Below, piece by piece: positions 52,601 through 62,263 of a stretch of 64,000 nt of DNA (positions are counted from its first letter, which is position 1; the number at the start of each line of letters is the position of its first letter). Position numbers and translations under genes: made by a program. The notes under the pieces are model-generated. The model did no database searches. It had not been told where the DNA came from and worked only from the letters and a program-made list of their open reading frames with translations. Source of the DNA: Corallochytrium limacisporum (lineage: Eukaryota > Opisthokonta); NCBI GenBank assembly GCA_002811645.1, contig PDIP01000014.1:1-64000 (forward strand). The letters run 5' to 3'.

Positions 52601-53309
52601 GCTTAATGAAACAGAAACGGTAGAAGATACAACCCGTCGCCCATACGTCTGCTTTGTGTGTGATCGGGATATTGGAGTGCAGATCAACCATTTCCGGTGC
52701 ACGGTACTGTAACGTAGACACCCGCTGAATAGTATCCTCCGCTAACATAGCTTCCTTCGTATTTTGTGGCTTCATGACTGTGGTCGTTGCAGAACCAAAG
52801 TCACAGAGCTTTATATCTCCTTGCGTACTGACCAAGATGTTTTCAGGCTTTAAATCGCGATGAATGATCTTTGGCTCCTGGGAATGCATTGCATTCACAG
52901 CTTGAGCTGTGGCGTACATAAGGTGCCATATCATACCCGGTTCCAACTGCATCTGTTTCATGTACATTTGGTTCAAAATTTCAGCGAGCATTCCACCATC
53001 CATAAATTCTGTTACTAGCAGAACTTCGGCATTTCTATGACTTGTCTCCTTTGCTGAAATCAACTGAGTATCGAAAACTCGTAAGATGTTAGGTTGGCCA
53101 TCGAGCTGCCTCAGGAATCTGACCTCTTGTTTCAGATTCTCCAGCTCGTTTCGGTCGGCCGCAAGCATTCTCTTGAGCGCTGCATTCTGTCCTGTAGCTG
53201 CATTTTGGACTGCGAACACGTACGAATATCCACCCTCTCCAATAGTTTTCAAGACTTTGTAGCGGTTGTTGCCGACGTTGACTGTTTTCCCGACGATATC
53301 GTCCGTCAT
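49668..53309 (-). CDS. GAK: GAK/auxilin-type protein: kinase, PTEN-like, clathrin-box linker and J domain
   Basis: 1213 residues that match cyclin-G-associated kinase of animals, which uncoats clathrin vesicles with Hsc70. Kinase domain about 16-300: the catalytic lysine is Lys46 (AALK), HRD 150-152, DFG 170-172. A PTEN/tensin-like domain follows (about 405-570), where the P-loop HCTDGKRQT keeps Cys499 but does not have the C-x5-R spacing needed for phosphatase activity, as in GAK and auxilin. Then a C2-like segment, a low-complexity linker with clathrin/adaptor motifs (DLLNL, DLLGSF, DDIFG, NDFLG), and a C-terminal J domain with His1181-Pro-Asp. Fungi split these parts between Ark/Prk kinases and Swa2. 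The fused architecture points to Holozoa. Ends 30 bp from its convergent neighbour. Confidence 0.95.
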   Translation of the reverse strand: MTDDIVGKTVNVGNNRYKVLKTIGEGGYSYVFAVQNAATGQNAALKRMLAADRNELENLKQEVRFLRQLDGQPNILRVFDTQLISAKETSHRNAEVLLVTEFMDGGMLAEILNQMYMKQMQLEPGMIWHLMYATAQAVNAMHSQEPKIIHRDLKPENILVSTQGDIKLCDFGSATTTVMKPQNTKEAMLAEDTIQRVSTLQYRAPEMVDLHSNIPITHKADVWATGCIFYRFCFIKPPFGPEDKLRIMSGKVDYPSGTQAEMYVPLLREMLAPDSDSRISIRSVLSQLEQLRGQVGADSVNVRSELDRLIQMAGTKIELRSITSKASAAMGRMTPNMGGSSGASGDQGPRASGDYTADLTAGMSKMGNMFKSAGMSAFSKAKKMVSEVSGVQMPEGVDITQILPKIYAMPFPSKRGITDLQSNSIEEVHHFLETNHPRGHYMIYNLTPEKYDYRRFNGQTVEFPGKPDVAPTLEQLLDICESFHTWLTSDPENVIAVHCTDGKRQTACVIAAYLIYCGMCKSPEEALQYFQTRRTPDGAPCASPSQRRYLGYFTDMCQQGFVPAKLPFVIDRIQFSPVPGLDTWGKAIKPYIEVFEKSGEKLVFSTKPDNADTLRRFEITDKMVDISMEADVAGDVLIVVNHAAGAMMQRLKAGNNIQLQLHTAHLDGKRIDFGKGELDFACADKRFSDRFKLRVSYRADGEPASNEGRLLEERAPDAWKTSCYVVPQGGSGAVPRASPNRRPPQRPQKDQTPVPPPRKEETAKPANGSAPKNVWEMLDGGSGNVTPAATPAADASQSGDHGDLLNLNSTSTHAPAETPTTKTGGGGLDDIFGASGPSTGPSAADQITNDFLGIDETTSKGNDGPDLLGSFDASNIMSGTSSSASIPRTGSGQNMNQFDQRGPTMGGGPTGFAAHGGAAGFQARGRPQVPGAMGNGGMGMGAPRPMAPQGYNRAASSSPMGNRPGSAGQPMMGAGGKQGMGAADDIFANLMGGSGSNAPANSGASSPKAANANVRGGASPKMQHAPPPSRPNYNVHVSHAEMRGNQQQPSRGASVKKQGHNPNDFFMSKEPLSGSQGDGSFSDLLSAHNFVPKTEDPSMKSMNAIRMAQLEADDPEAALQAKEKEKVRSWYSGKENNIRALLGSMSQVLWEGASWTDPNIGNMQSAGQIKKAYMKACLVVHPDKNQGGEHEELANRIFAVISEAYAAYRDAPN

Positions 53310-55645
53310 TGTGTATGCTTTGTTGAATTAGTTTATCTGCGAGCCATGCAGAGATATGTCGATTCTATTCCTCGATCATTGTATATTTTCGGACAGTTTA
53401 TCATGTGTTAACGTCCATACCAGAGTCTGTACGATAAATATTGACCAGGCATTAGCACACACTGCCATTGATCCAGCCCTCGCAGTTCAAATAGGACTCG
53501 TGCCCTGAGAGACATGACTATGACGTACTCCTTCGCACTACGGACAACAGGTGTCAGAAGTCAAAGTATTTCAAAAGAACAGATAATGAAGCTGTGGAAC
53601 AGAGGAGAACATGGACGAGAATCATCTCGTACTGTATGTACACGCCTTCCAATCGTTTGCTGCCAGGGCTGGAGTGCTCGGTACCGCACCATCCCCTTCA
53701 TTGGATCGACCCTTCGCTGTACCAGTGTTTCTCGTTCCTCCATCCGCGATGGCAACGCTGCATCATCACACGCACTATTTGTCAGCTGCTCCTGATGCCT
53801 CCCTCCCTCTCGTCTTCGCAGATGCAAGGCGCAGGACAAGGGGAGCGGGAGGGGGACGAGTATCAACCAAATGCTTAAGGGTACGCAAGCACGGAGCACA
53901 AAGAACCAATCCGGTGGGCCCGTTCCACAGACTACGGGGGTAGTAACAGCCAGCTTCATATCCTTTTAGTGTACAATAAGAAAAGGCGATCGCAGCCCTA
54001 CCCTCTACAGTTTGGTTCCTTTTTTTTTTAACTGCAGGACAACCTTGCCTCTGTAGTACCAGTGCGAGCGGGGGCTGCTGCCAGGTTTTCTTTGTTTTGC
54101 CTTTTCTGCTGGCGTATAATAATTCCTCATTGGGATCCTTGTGCTCGTGCAGTCTGTGAGTGAGTGCTGGACTGATCAGATTAATTCTCAAGGATTCCAC
54201 TGCAGGGTCATGCCTTGGCCCCTCAACTCACACGCAGCACTTGCCGTAGCACCCATGCAGTTACTGCCCCCTCCTGCCCTGCCAGGCATGTCCGGCAGGC
54301 CTCATCCCAGTGTTTCTCCTGCTGTGAGAAAGTACCAGCTGGAAAGTACAAGGAAATCGAATGTACGAGGTATATGCATTCAGCAACGGAGGGAGGGGCA
54401 CCAACGACGATGCAATGCTACCGCTTTCGCATATCTCTCAATCTCCCATAGAAAATACTTGAAGTGTATCGCTGTGATTGTCGGCGCGGTACTTACGCCA
54501 GCGAATTTCTTCCCGGACAGGGAAAGGCAGGGGGGGGAGAGAGGCCTTCCGAGTGGGCACCCTGAGCGACTATTACAGGCCCAGCATAGAAAAACTTCCC
54601 GCTGCTGCTGCCGCGCTGGCAATTGGAGAGAAAGGTATCGTTGATTCAGGCAGTTTCCCCCTTGCCTGCCGATGGGAGTCACCAGTTCGTCTCAACTCGC
54701 GTTGACCAGGATTGCACACTTACACTGAACGCGACCCATCTTAATAATTGTCAAACGTGAACAACACCGCCCGACCGCCCTGCCTTTCCGCCTTCCCTTG
54801 TTTTGCCGTTGTGAGCGACGAGGGAGAGAGGAAATGACCGCCGCCGGAATGAAAATGATCAATTAAAATAAATGTATGGCATAAAATTTAGGCACAATAC
54901 CACGCGCATTTCCCTCAGCTGCCCGGTGTTGTCTTAGACCGGCGATTGATGGGATGGGCGGGGAACATCCGACCACGGACATTTCATTTTGCGTTGAGAG
55001 TGCATACTTCGGGGGAAGGCAGCTTAAGAACATGAATAAGAGGCAGACAGACCGAGCGAAGCAGTGGAGAACAACCCTCACTGCGAACGGGGCATAGCCA
55101 CAAACGCCAAGAAACGGGCAAGCGAACGGACCGAACGGCTGGGGAGGCTGCTGTTTTGGGTGTGCTGGTTTCTTTGACGGGAGGGGGACACCGAAGGCCC
55201 ACCAAAAGAAGGAGGCAAAGCGGCAAAAGGGTCTCAAAGGGTCCTCCGCCTCACTCCCCCCCCCCGCGGCGGGGCGGCGGGGGGAGGTTCGTCCCCAAGC
55301 TCCGAGCCGGGGTTTGAGGTTCAAAGTTCCCAAGAGAAATATCGCGAGGGTTGGAATGCCCCAGCGGTCACCAAGAAACCGGTTTTGGTACACGCCGCGT
55401 ACATTGCTGTATACGCTGTCCGTAGTGCTTGAGTAGCTAGTGGAAGGACTTTCGAATGCGCAGGTATACGAGCTGTCGATCAAGATTACGTATACCAAAG
55501 TCCATTGAACAGAGAGAAGACGTGCTCGATGACAAATGCGTTCGGTAATACGTCACGTTTGAGCACTCAGAATGTGAGAACAGTTGCAATCTCAATTGAG
55601 ACTATGTTAAGACAATAGCATAGGGTTAAACAGCACTCCGTTAAA
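53310..55645. other. 2.3-kb gene-empty stretch, divergent promoters
   Basis: Between GAK (-) and the RhoGEF (+), both starting outward. Mixed G- and C-rich runs (for example 55251-55288 with C10 and GGCGGGG patches). A 211-codon minus-strand frame (54863-55498) begins at a TTG and has no ATG for most of its length, so it is not called. Nothing else recognised. Confidence 0.5.
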
Positions 55646-58525
55646 ATGAGTGATGGTCCACCACCGCTCCCACCGAGCGATACAAAGCCTCCTCCGCTCC
55701 CGCCGAAGACTCGAGGGTCAATAGTGGAGATCGGGTCAAAACGAAGCTCTGTGAGCGGATCAACCATTGACATAAATGATCAGATGCACAGGGGTACAGA
55801 CTCACCGCAGAGTGCAGGAAGCGTTCGGGTACCGAAGGCGACCAATGGGCCGCCTCCATTGCCACCTCGGGCTGCAAGCATGCGGTTGCCACCAAAGCCT
55901 AGCTCGGTTGGTTCGCCGCAGTCGCGCCTAAAGAGTCTCGGTAACAGTGTCCCTCGTATTGAAAATTTACCACAGAGACGTGCAGAGGAAGATTCATTGA
56001 AAACAAACAGTGGCAGAATTTCGGGAAGTACGCCGAGTGCTTTGAGTCCCGGATTACTACCGGAGGGCCACAGTCCGGACAGTCCAGCGAACATGCGGAA
56101 TCTGACCCTCGGACCATCACAGCCGAGCTTACCGCCGAAGCCACCTGAGGCTGTGCCATACAATCTACTACTGGCTGTCAATGGCTTGCCTGAATACCTC
56201 ACACCATTCCAACATTTCACGAAGCTCATTCGGTACCCAGCCCATTTGACAGTCTACTTGAATTTCCTCCTCATTTCGGATATTTCAGAAGCGCTTTATT
56301 TCTACATGGACATTGACTACTTTATTCACACAGATTTTGATGACGTAGAGAAGGCAAGGGTGTGGGCTACCCGCATTTTCCACGAGTTCCTAGATGAATC
56401 GGCAAGTCCATTACCATTGAGGCAACCGGACCCAGAAGTCCCGAGACGCATCCAGCTCAACATAAACTTACCGTATGCAACGGTTGCAAGTTTGAAGGAC
56501 TTGTGGCGCGGTATGCATGCAGCGCTGCAAAGTATGCTGAGTGACCTGTTGAACATGTTCTGTACCTCACTGCACAAGGGTTTGGGTGACATGTACGGTA
56601 TTCCCCGCTTAGAGTTCCTGGACATGTCTGTAGATGCTGATCATCGTGATCTGGCGCTTGACATCCTCAGTCCCCATTTCCAAAACTACACTGAGAACAT
56701 GAGGGCTTCTCCTAGTATGCAGGCACAAGCAGTAGCTCAATGCCAACGGGATCGAATTGTCCATTTTTCGATGCTTTTAGGAATTGATGCACATGCTCTG
56801 GACAGGGCATTTGACGCTGGAAGCATCATTACAGTGAGGTCTCATAGACTGAAACCTGCGAAACTTCCCATGGCAATGCCATGTGCGGCATGCCGCAGTT
56901 TTGTGCTGCCCCGGGACAAACGATCGCTTCGATGCGCGAATTGCCGGCAGGTGTGCCACGGGTGGCGCTGTCTTGAGAATTTGGGGGCTGATTGTGCCCT
57001 CGGAGGCAACAAACGCCGAGCAACCGAAGCATTTTATGACGATGCACCTCTTGCTGTGCCTCAGCGGAATGAGTCACTGTTGGCAGATATTGATGTGCAG
57101 AGTGCGGCGTCATTTGGTGACCCATCAGCTGTAACTATTGGTGAAAAGTCTTGGACTGAAACCTCGCCACAAAAAATTTATGCGTACGGTGAGATGGTCG
57201 ACGATGACATGGCGACGTACAGCACAGCGGGACTAGACTTTAGTACGCACAGCGGATCTCAAGAAGATGAGTACGCAACCACTTCAGTTGCCATTGCAAT
57301 GGTTGAAAAACGTCGAAAGGGACAGTCGACACAGAGGAGTGTAACTAGCACGAGGGAGAAGCCGGGACGCGTGCCATCGGCTCTGGCTGCGAAGCTTGAC
57401 AACATTGCCTCTGCACCGTCGTTCTGGCTAGAGTATGCGGAGGGTGCCATTCCGTCTGATTGTCCAACAGAAGAAATGAAACGCCAAGAGGTCGTTTTTG
57501 AGATCATTATGACTGAGCGCAGATATGGTCATGATTTGGAGACCTTGAGGAGCACATTTTGGGACACGCTGGCTCGGGCGGGAGTACTCAACGAAAGCGA
57601 AGCGCGTTTCATTTTCGGCAATATCGAGGAGCTGTACCGACTAAACCAGCTTCTTATCAAGGATTTGGTTGCAAGGCAAAAGGAAGCAGTACTTGTGGGA
57701 ACCATTTGCGATATTTTCCAGACCAAGATTCACGAGTTTCGCTGTTATGAATCATTCTGCTCACAGAGATCTGAGGCCCTTAACTTGGTAAAGGAGAAAC
57801 GGGAGAGAGACAGCAGGTTCAGTCAATCCCTGAAGCAATGCGAAGCCAGCGAGAACTGCCGTCGTCTTCCACTAGAGGCATTTTTGAGCTGTCCATTGCA
57901 ACGCCTCACGAAGTATCCTCTATTGCTTAAGACACTCCTGCAGTTAACACCGGAAGGAAGTCCCGATAAGCCGCATGTGCAGCAATTGCAACAGGACTTT
58001 GCGAACGTAGTCACTGATGTCAATATGGCCGTGCGCCGAGCAGAGAGTCGTCGACGCTTGCGTCAAATTGAGAAGCAAGTCACATTTGCCAGCAATGTTA
58101 AAAAACGCCCCTTTGTCAAGAACGATCGGAGTGTGCAAAAAGAGGGCTACCTGACGTTAGCTCAGTATGGATCACTACGTAAGCGCCGTATTTTGCAATA
58201 CGTCGTCCTTTGTAATGATGTCTGCTTTGTCTTCACGCAGAAGGACAATCGGAGGGTCTTGGACAACGACTCACGTTTGATCATGGACCGCGAACCAATT
58301 GACACGTCAGAGATCATGGTCCGATCGCAGGCGAATTCGCCAGATGCCTTCTTTTTGGTCTACACTCGTGCTGATGGTACTCCGGCAATTGACGAATTCC
58401 ATGCCGAGGACTCGGAAGAGGCCCAAAGCTGGGTAGAACAGATGAAACTGAGGGACCAGACCTACCAGCGTAAGAAGGACCTGTTGCGCAAGGGCGCGAG
58501 AAGTGAGCAAAAGGTGGCTGCGTAA
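55646..58525 (+). CDS. RhoGEF with RGS-like, C1, DH and PH domains
   Basis: 959 residues. Order: proline-rich N-terminus with PPPLPP repeats (SH3-ligand-like), a helical segment about 170-395 resembling the RGS-like domain of p115-RhoGEF/LARG proteins (LYFYMDIDYFIHTDFDD, RIFHEFLDESASPLP), a C1 zinc finger starting at His400 (spacing His-x12-Cys-x2-Cys-x13-Cys-x2-Cys-x4-His, final Cys seven residues after the previous), a DH domain from about 610 (QEVVFEIIMTERRYGHDL, then CPLQRLTKYPLLLKTLL) and a PH domain from about 830 (KEGYLTLAQYG). In animals such RGS-RhoGEFs link G-alpha12/13 to RhoA. The C1 here lies between RGS and DH, in the position seen in Lbc/AKAP13-type proteins. I do not know this exact order from a named family. 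DH catalytic helices look intact. Confidence 0.85.
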   Translation: MSDGPPPLPPSDTKPPPLPPKTRGSIVEIGSKRSSVSGSTIDINDQMHRGTDSPQSAGSVRVPKATNGPPPLPPRAASMRLPPKPSSVGSPQSRLKSLGNSVPRIENLPQRRAEEDSLKTNSGRISGSTPSALSPGLLPEGHSPDSPANMRNLTLGPSQPSLPPKPPEAVPYNLLLAVNGLPEYLTPFQHFTKLIRYPAHLTVYLNFLLISDISEALYFYMDIDYFIHTDFDDVEKARVWATRIFHEFLDESASPLPLRQPDPEVPRRIQLNINLPYATVASLKDLWRGMHAALQSMLSDLLNMFCTSLHKGLGDMYGIPRLEFLDMSVDADHRDLALDILSPHFQNYTENMRASPSMQAQAVAQCQRDRIVHFSMLLGIDAHALDRAFDAGSIITVRSHRLKPAKLPMAMPCAACRSFVLPRDKRSLRCANCRQVCHGWRCLENLGADCALGGNKRRATEAFYDDAPLAVPQRNESLLADIDVQSAASFGDPSAVTIGEKSWTETSPQKIYAYGEMVDDDMATYSTAGLDFSTHSGSQEDEYATTSVAIAMVEKRRKGQSTQRSVTSTREKPGRVPSALAAKLDNIASAPSFWLEYAEGAIPSDCPTEEMKRQEVVFEIIMTERRYGHDLETLRSTFWDTLARAGVLNESEARFIFGNIEELYRLNQLLIKDLVARQKEAVLVGTICDIFQTKIHEFRCYESFCSQRSEALNLVKEKRERDSRFSQSLKQCEASENCRRLPLEAFLSCPLQRLTKYPLLLKTLLQLTPEGSPDKPHVQQLQQDFANVVTDVNMAVRRAESRRRLRQIEKQVTFASNVKKRPFVKNDRSVQKEGYLTLAQYGSLRKRRILQYVVLCNDVCFVFTQKDNRRVLDNDSRLIMDREPIDTSEIMVRSQANSPDAFFLVYTRADGTPAIDEFHAEDSEEAQSWVEQMKLRDQTYQRKKDLLRKGARSEQKVAA

Positions 58526-58578
58526 CAGCCATTTGTAAACCAATAGTACAGTACATACTATTATTATTCTTCGCACCA

Positions 58579-60180
58579 TCAGTTTGATCCTACCCTGTTA
58601 CCTTTGCCTGGAAACTTGCTGTTCGATGACCACGTACCACGAATAGACGCCAATTGATGATGCAACCAGCCGGGCACCCCAGTACTATTGCGTATACTTG
58701 AGTACAAGGCAAAGCCATTTACGGCAACGATGACCATTCCAACAAATGTCAACGTGATCCATGTCACGTAGCGTATCTCTCCACCGGCTGCTATGGGATA
58801 GAACGCCGTGACAGAATCAACTTGCCCGGGTAGTAGCGGAACCGGTGCATGACTGGAATCACTAGGTTGCACACTTACCACTGCCTGTGTCAATTCCACG
58901 ACCCGGTATTGTCCACGATCGTCACCTTGGAGAGCACCCTTGGACGGTACCTGGTACCGCAAATGTACAGGAATAGTGATTTCCATACGGCTCTGCGAGA
59001 AAGAACCACTGCACAGCATGAATACAAAGTCTTCAGCATGGCCAGCAGGAGTTTCAATATCACTGAGAGCACCACTTCCAATGTATGCCCATTCCGTGCC
59101 CTGCAGTGCCTGTTGTACCTCTTCCTCAACAACATAGAAATCTGGACCAGTCTCTTGGTGAATACAGACCTGAATAAATTCAGAAAGACTTGATGGATCC
59201 TCGTAGCTTAAGACGTATCGGAGATCGCGATGCTGCCCGAGTTTGGTCAACTCTGCATGCAGGTAGCCTTTGACGGCAGTTTGCATTGGCTCATCGTTTC
59301 CAAAGACTGTGTGGCCATCAGCTCGGAATACTCTCACTTTACCGGCAAGATCGTCGGATACGGGAACTCTTTGAATGCGGTTTGCGGTGCAAGTGGTGGC
59401 CTCCGTCGCCCGAACTGTGTAGGAATCTCGATCATCAAGGCGTACATGGTATACCCTTGAATGTGGCGACCCATACAACTTTGCCAACGGTCCGCCTTGA
59501 AGCCACTGTTGCAGGCGTTTGTCATAGTCATCAGTGTTGACCAGTGGGATCAGTGGACGATGTTCATCTCCACTTGGAGGTTCAGCCAGCTGTGCCAGCA
59601 GTGATGCCCGACCTTTTGGAGTTGGCGAATACTGCACTCGCCTGCAAAGACTAGCAGGTGGCAAGATGACCCCGTACTTAAAACGCACCATTTCAGCCGA
59701 CAATACTATTCCTACTTCAAAATTTCCTTTCTGTGTTTCCCAACTAAGTGAGTCAGGGCCGAAGATTTCTTCCAGCAAGCCAGTGATCTTGTCTTCTGTG
59801 GTAGGGCTTAGTGCAAGATTGACCCCATTCCCTCCCGGCCCACACAGCAAGGCATGTCCTGCACTAACATCCGGCGCACAGACTGATTTGCAGAGGCGGC
59901 TTGGCCGCATCAAGTCACGCTGTGAGCTCTTTTGCACAAATATGACATGGTTCACTCCTTCTTTGACCATCTCTTTAGAGACACGTTTGGCATTATTGGA
60001 CACCCACACATTTGTGGTCGTTACATCAACAACTACTTCGGAAGCGGTCCAAATGCCTTCCAGGTAGCCATCTCTATGCTTTACATGGGAGGCATCCCCA
60101 GTGTATAACGAGATACTGGCTGTCCACCCGTGGGCATGAACGAATAGTAATAGAAGGAGAAAGACCCTGACCTGCCACAT
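58579..60180 (-). CDS. PIGX: PIG-X / Pbn1-like subunit of GPI mannosyltransferase I
   Basis: 533-residue type I ER membrane protein that should stabilise PIG-M, which adds the first mannose of GPI anchors. It has a clear signal peptide (VRVFLLLLLFVHAHGWTAS), a long lumenal domain, and one C-terminal membrane helix (about 478-500). The PIG-X core is near 405-470: EITIPVHLRYQVPS, followed by a long segment and AFYPIAAGGE at the lumenal side of the helix. The long N-terminal domain is as in yeast Pbn1 rather than short animal PIG-X. An upstream GTG start was rejected for the ATG at 60180, directly before the signal peptide. Convergent with the RhoGEF, 53 bp between stops. Confidence 0.75.
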   Translation of the reverse strand: MWQVRVFLLLLLFVHAHGWTASISLYTGDASHVKHRDGYLEGIWTASEVVVDVTTTNVWVSNNAKRVSKEMVKEGVNHVIFVQKSSQRDLMRPSRLCKSVCAPDVSAGHALLCGPGGNGVNLALSPTTEDKITGLLEEIFGPDSLSWETQKGNFEVGIVLSAEMVRFKYGVILPPASLCRRVQYSPTPKGRASLLAQLAEPPSGDEHRPLIPLVNTDDYDKRLQQWLQGGPLAKLYGSPHSRVYHVRLDDRDSYTVRATEATTCTANRIQRVPVSDDLAGKVRVFRADGHTVFGNDEPMQTAVKGYLHAELTKLGQHRDLRYVLSYEDPSSLSEFIQVCIHQETGPDFYVVEEEVQQALQGTEWAYIGSGALSDIETPAGHAEDFVFMLCSGSFSQSRMEITIPVHLRYQVPSKGALQGDDRGQYRVVELTQAVVSVQPSDSSHAPVPLLPGQVDSVTAFYPIAAGGEIRYVTWITLTFVGMVIVAVNGFALYSSIRNSTGVPGWLHHQLASIRGTWSSNSKFPGKGNRVGSN

Positions 60181-61568
60181 CGTTGGATCCTGTCGACAAG
60201 CAACGCCTATCTGGGCACTCTTCTGCGTCACGTTTGCATGTTGCTCGTGTGATACATTGACGCACTTACCAGGCTCGAGAAGCAGGCATCAACAATTCCC
60301 AGCGCGCGTTTGAAGTACGTTTTTGTGGACACGCACACCCCTGTGAGGACCGACAATTTTCCAAAACAGTCTGGCCTTCCCTGTGAATTAATCAATATTT
60401 GCGTTAGTCATCTCGATCAGTTTCTGGTGGCCCACCGAGCGGAAGGGGGGGGGGAGAGAAGGAGGGCACTGGCTTTCCTGCTCGGACGTTCGGTTGGGCA
60501 GCCTTGCGACACCTCTGAAAACCGAATCCGGAGACGGTGTAAGCTGGCTCGTACTTGAGAACCTTGGTTTTTTACTAGCAGTACGAATTCATAATGTTGT
60601 GTATGGTTTGTGTACTATGCATATGATGCAGTCATGGACTGGATTCACGTCTCTTGTGCGGGTCAGCGACCTCCCGGTCTGGTCGGCCATCGTCAACAGT
60701 ACATTGATCTGTAAGCATAAATAAAAACATATTGAAGTATGATCACACCGGTCCCTTTTCCACTAACGACAACTCCTCCACCATCCTCTACTCTTGAACG
60801 GGTGTCTAGTACATCAGAGCCATGTTCCACGATGCTGGCTATACCATAAGGTAACCAAGTGCACCATCGTTGCGGCAAAGAACCAGGAGCTTTTGGCAGT
60901 GGGAGGAGTGCAGTGGGTACTAACAGTCAAAAAAAAGGGCTATACTTTTGATATGGGAAACAATTGGATACTGGTGGACACCATTTTTCGTGGATGTCAA
61001 TCATCTGCACACTGACCCAATGCGCACTCCCATCTTGACCATCGACAGTCGCTCATACTCCATGCCCGCCGCTGGCTGGCATGAAATGTCGTCTTGGGGT
61101 GTGCGCGGTATGGCTTTGTTATTGCTGCAAAAGCCACGAGACTTGATGTTACCTGTGAACACACTCAATCACCAAGACCATTCCGGGTTGTAAAGAAACA
61201 GCCCTTCCCACAGTGAACAGATTAGGGAACTATGGGGTTTTCGCCAATTTTTGCGCCACATTACCATTATCGCCGGAGAGCAACTGTGTTCATCGCCAAC
61301 CAGTCAGCGGTCAGCAGGGGAAGGCCCTGGAACGCGGGCATTGTGGGTCTCACCGCCTTCGACACCCTCTCCCTTCCACGATCGTTCCCCCTGTTCATAC
61401 TGAGACTATTGGTTTCCATGCGGCCCCGGGGTGCCGGGGAGACCCGGAGGGAGCAAGCGCTGAGTCCAGACGCGCCCGCCGAAAGGGGGCCCGATGAAGC
61501 ATAAAAAGGAGAGTAAAAATAAAGAAAAAAAGGAGGAAAGAAAAAAAGCAGGACAGCGATGAAGCCGC

Positions 61569-61586
61569 AAAAAAAAAAAAAAAAAA
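61569..61586. repeat. Poly(A) run, 18 bp
   Basis: Eighteen consecutive A, preceded by about 60 bp of A/G-rich sequence. It is followed by CAGAGG, so it could be a retroposed tail or a slippage site; no retroposed gene body is recognised. Confidence 0.85.
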
Positions 61587-62169
61587 CAGAGGCCCGGTCG
61601 GCCCCAGTCGGTCGATGGTTGGACTCCCGAACCCGTCGTTGCCCCCAAAGAAGGTGCAGTTCCTGTATTATGTTTTAGTCAAGCGAGAAATGTTTGAAGC
61701 AGAAAATACCATTGCCGGATATCAAACCGCCCCGGGAGTTTGTTCGAACAGGGAAAATCCTTAGACGACTCCGAGTTGGGCACTCAGCGGATGGTAGAAG
61801 GGTTGACTGCAACCGCGTTGCCATAGCCCATGTACTGTCAAGAGCACTCCGGATTGGTCGGCGGGGGACGTTCCCTACGAAGAAACGGCTTATGGAAACC
61901 CATTCCGCAGGGCTCGCCAGTGAGAACGGAAACAGTGGCACAGCCAGCCACATACGCGCTGCGCTGCAAATGTTGACATCGAAGGGTGTATGCATGGATG
62001 AAATGGAAACGGAACTAGAGGGCAGCACTTCACAGCTAGGAGGATGTTACTGTGCTGGACAGCAAACATGACGTTTCACACCCCTTGTAGACTGCACAGG
62101 TATGAGACGCCACTGTTCCTAGATCCACTGAGTTTGGATCGCTTCACTACGGCCGCACCTGACAACAAA

Positions 62170-62187
62170 TGTGTGTGTGTGTGTGTG
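62170..62187. repeat. TG dinucleotide repeat
   Basis: Nine TG units, about 77 bp upstream of the NEK start codon, probably in its promoter or 5' UTR. Confidence 0.9.
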
Positions 62188-62263
62188 CATGAGCGTATAC
62201 TTGAAAATGTAATCAACCGCGTAAGGCTTACAAATAGTTTCCGGGTTCTGACAGAACAGTGCC

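Larger units (their letters stand above)
60181..62263. other. 2.1-kb stretch with weak coding fragments and simple repeats
   Basis: Between PIG-X (-) and the NEK gene (+). Three unrecognised plus-strand frames are noteworthy: 60794-61015 (AAKNQELLAVGGVQWVLTVK), 60948-61193 in another frame (RTPILTIDSRSYSMPAAGWH), and 61694-62071 (125 residues). The first two overlap and could be a disrupted or spliced gene. A purine-rich tract leads to a run of 18 A at 61569-61586, and a TG repeat lies at 62170-62187. Confidence 0.45.

Noticed and set aside
53775-54200. 141-codon frame upstream of the RhoGEF
   Set aside because: No recognisable family, overlaps other open frames on both strands, composition like translated noncoding DNA.
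54863-55498. 211-codon open frame on the minus strand
   Set aside because: It begins at a TTG, has no ATG until near its end, crosses a G/C-run block and shows proline- and cysteine-heavy composition without any family. Length is near the chance limit.
61500-61590. Poly(A) run as evidence of a retroposed gene
   Set aside because: No retroposed coding body, target-site duplication or upstream homology can be seen.
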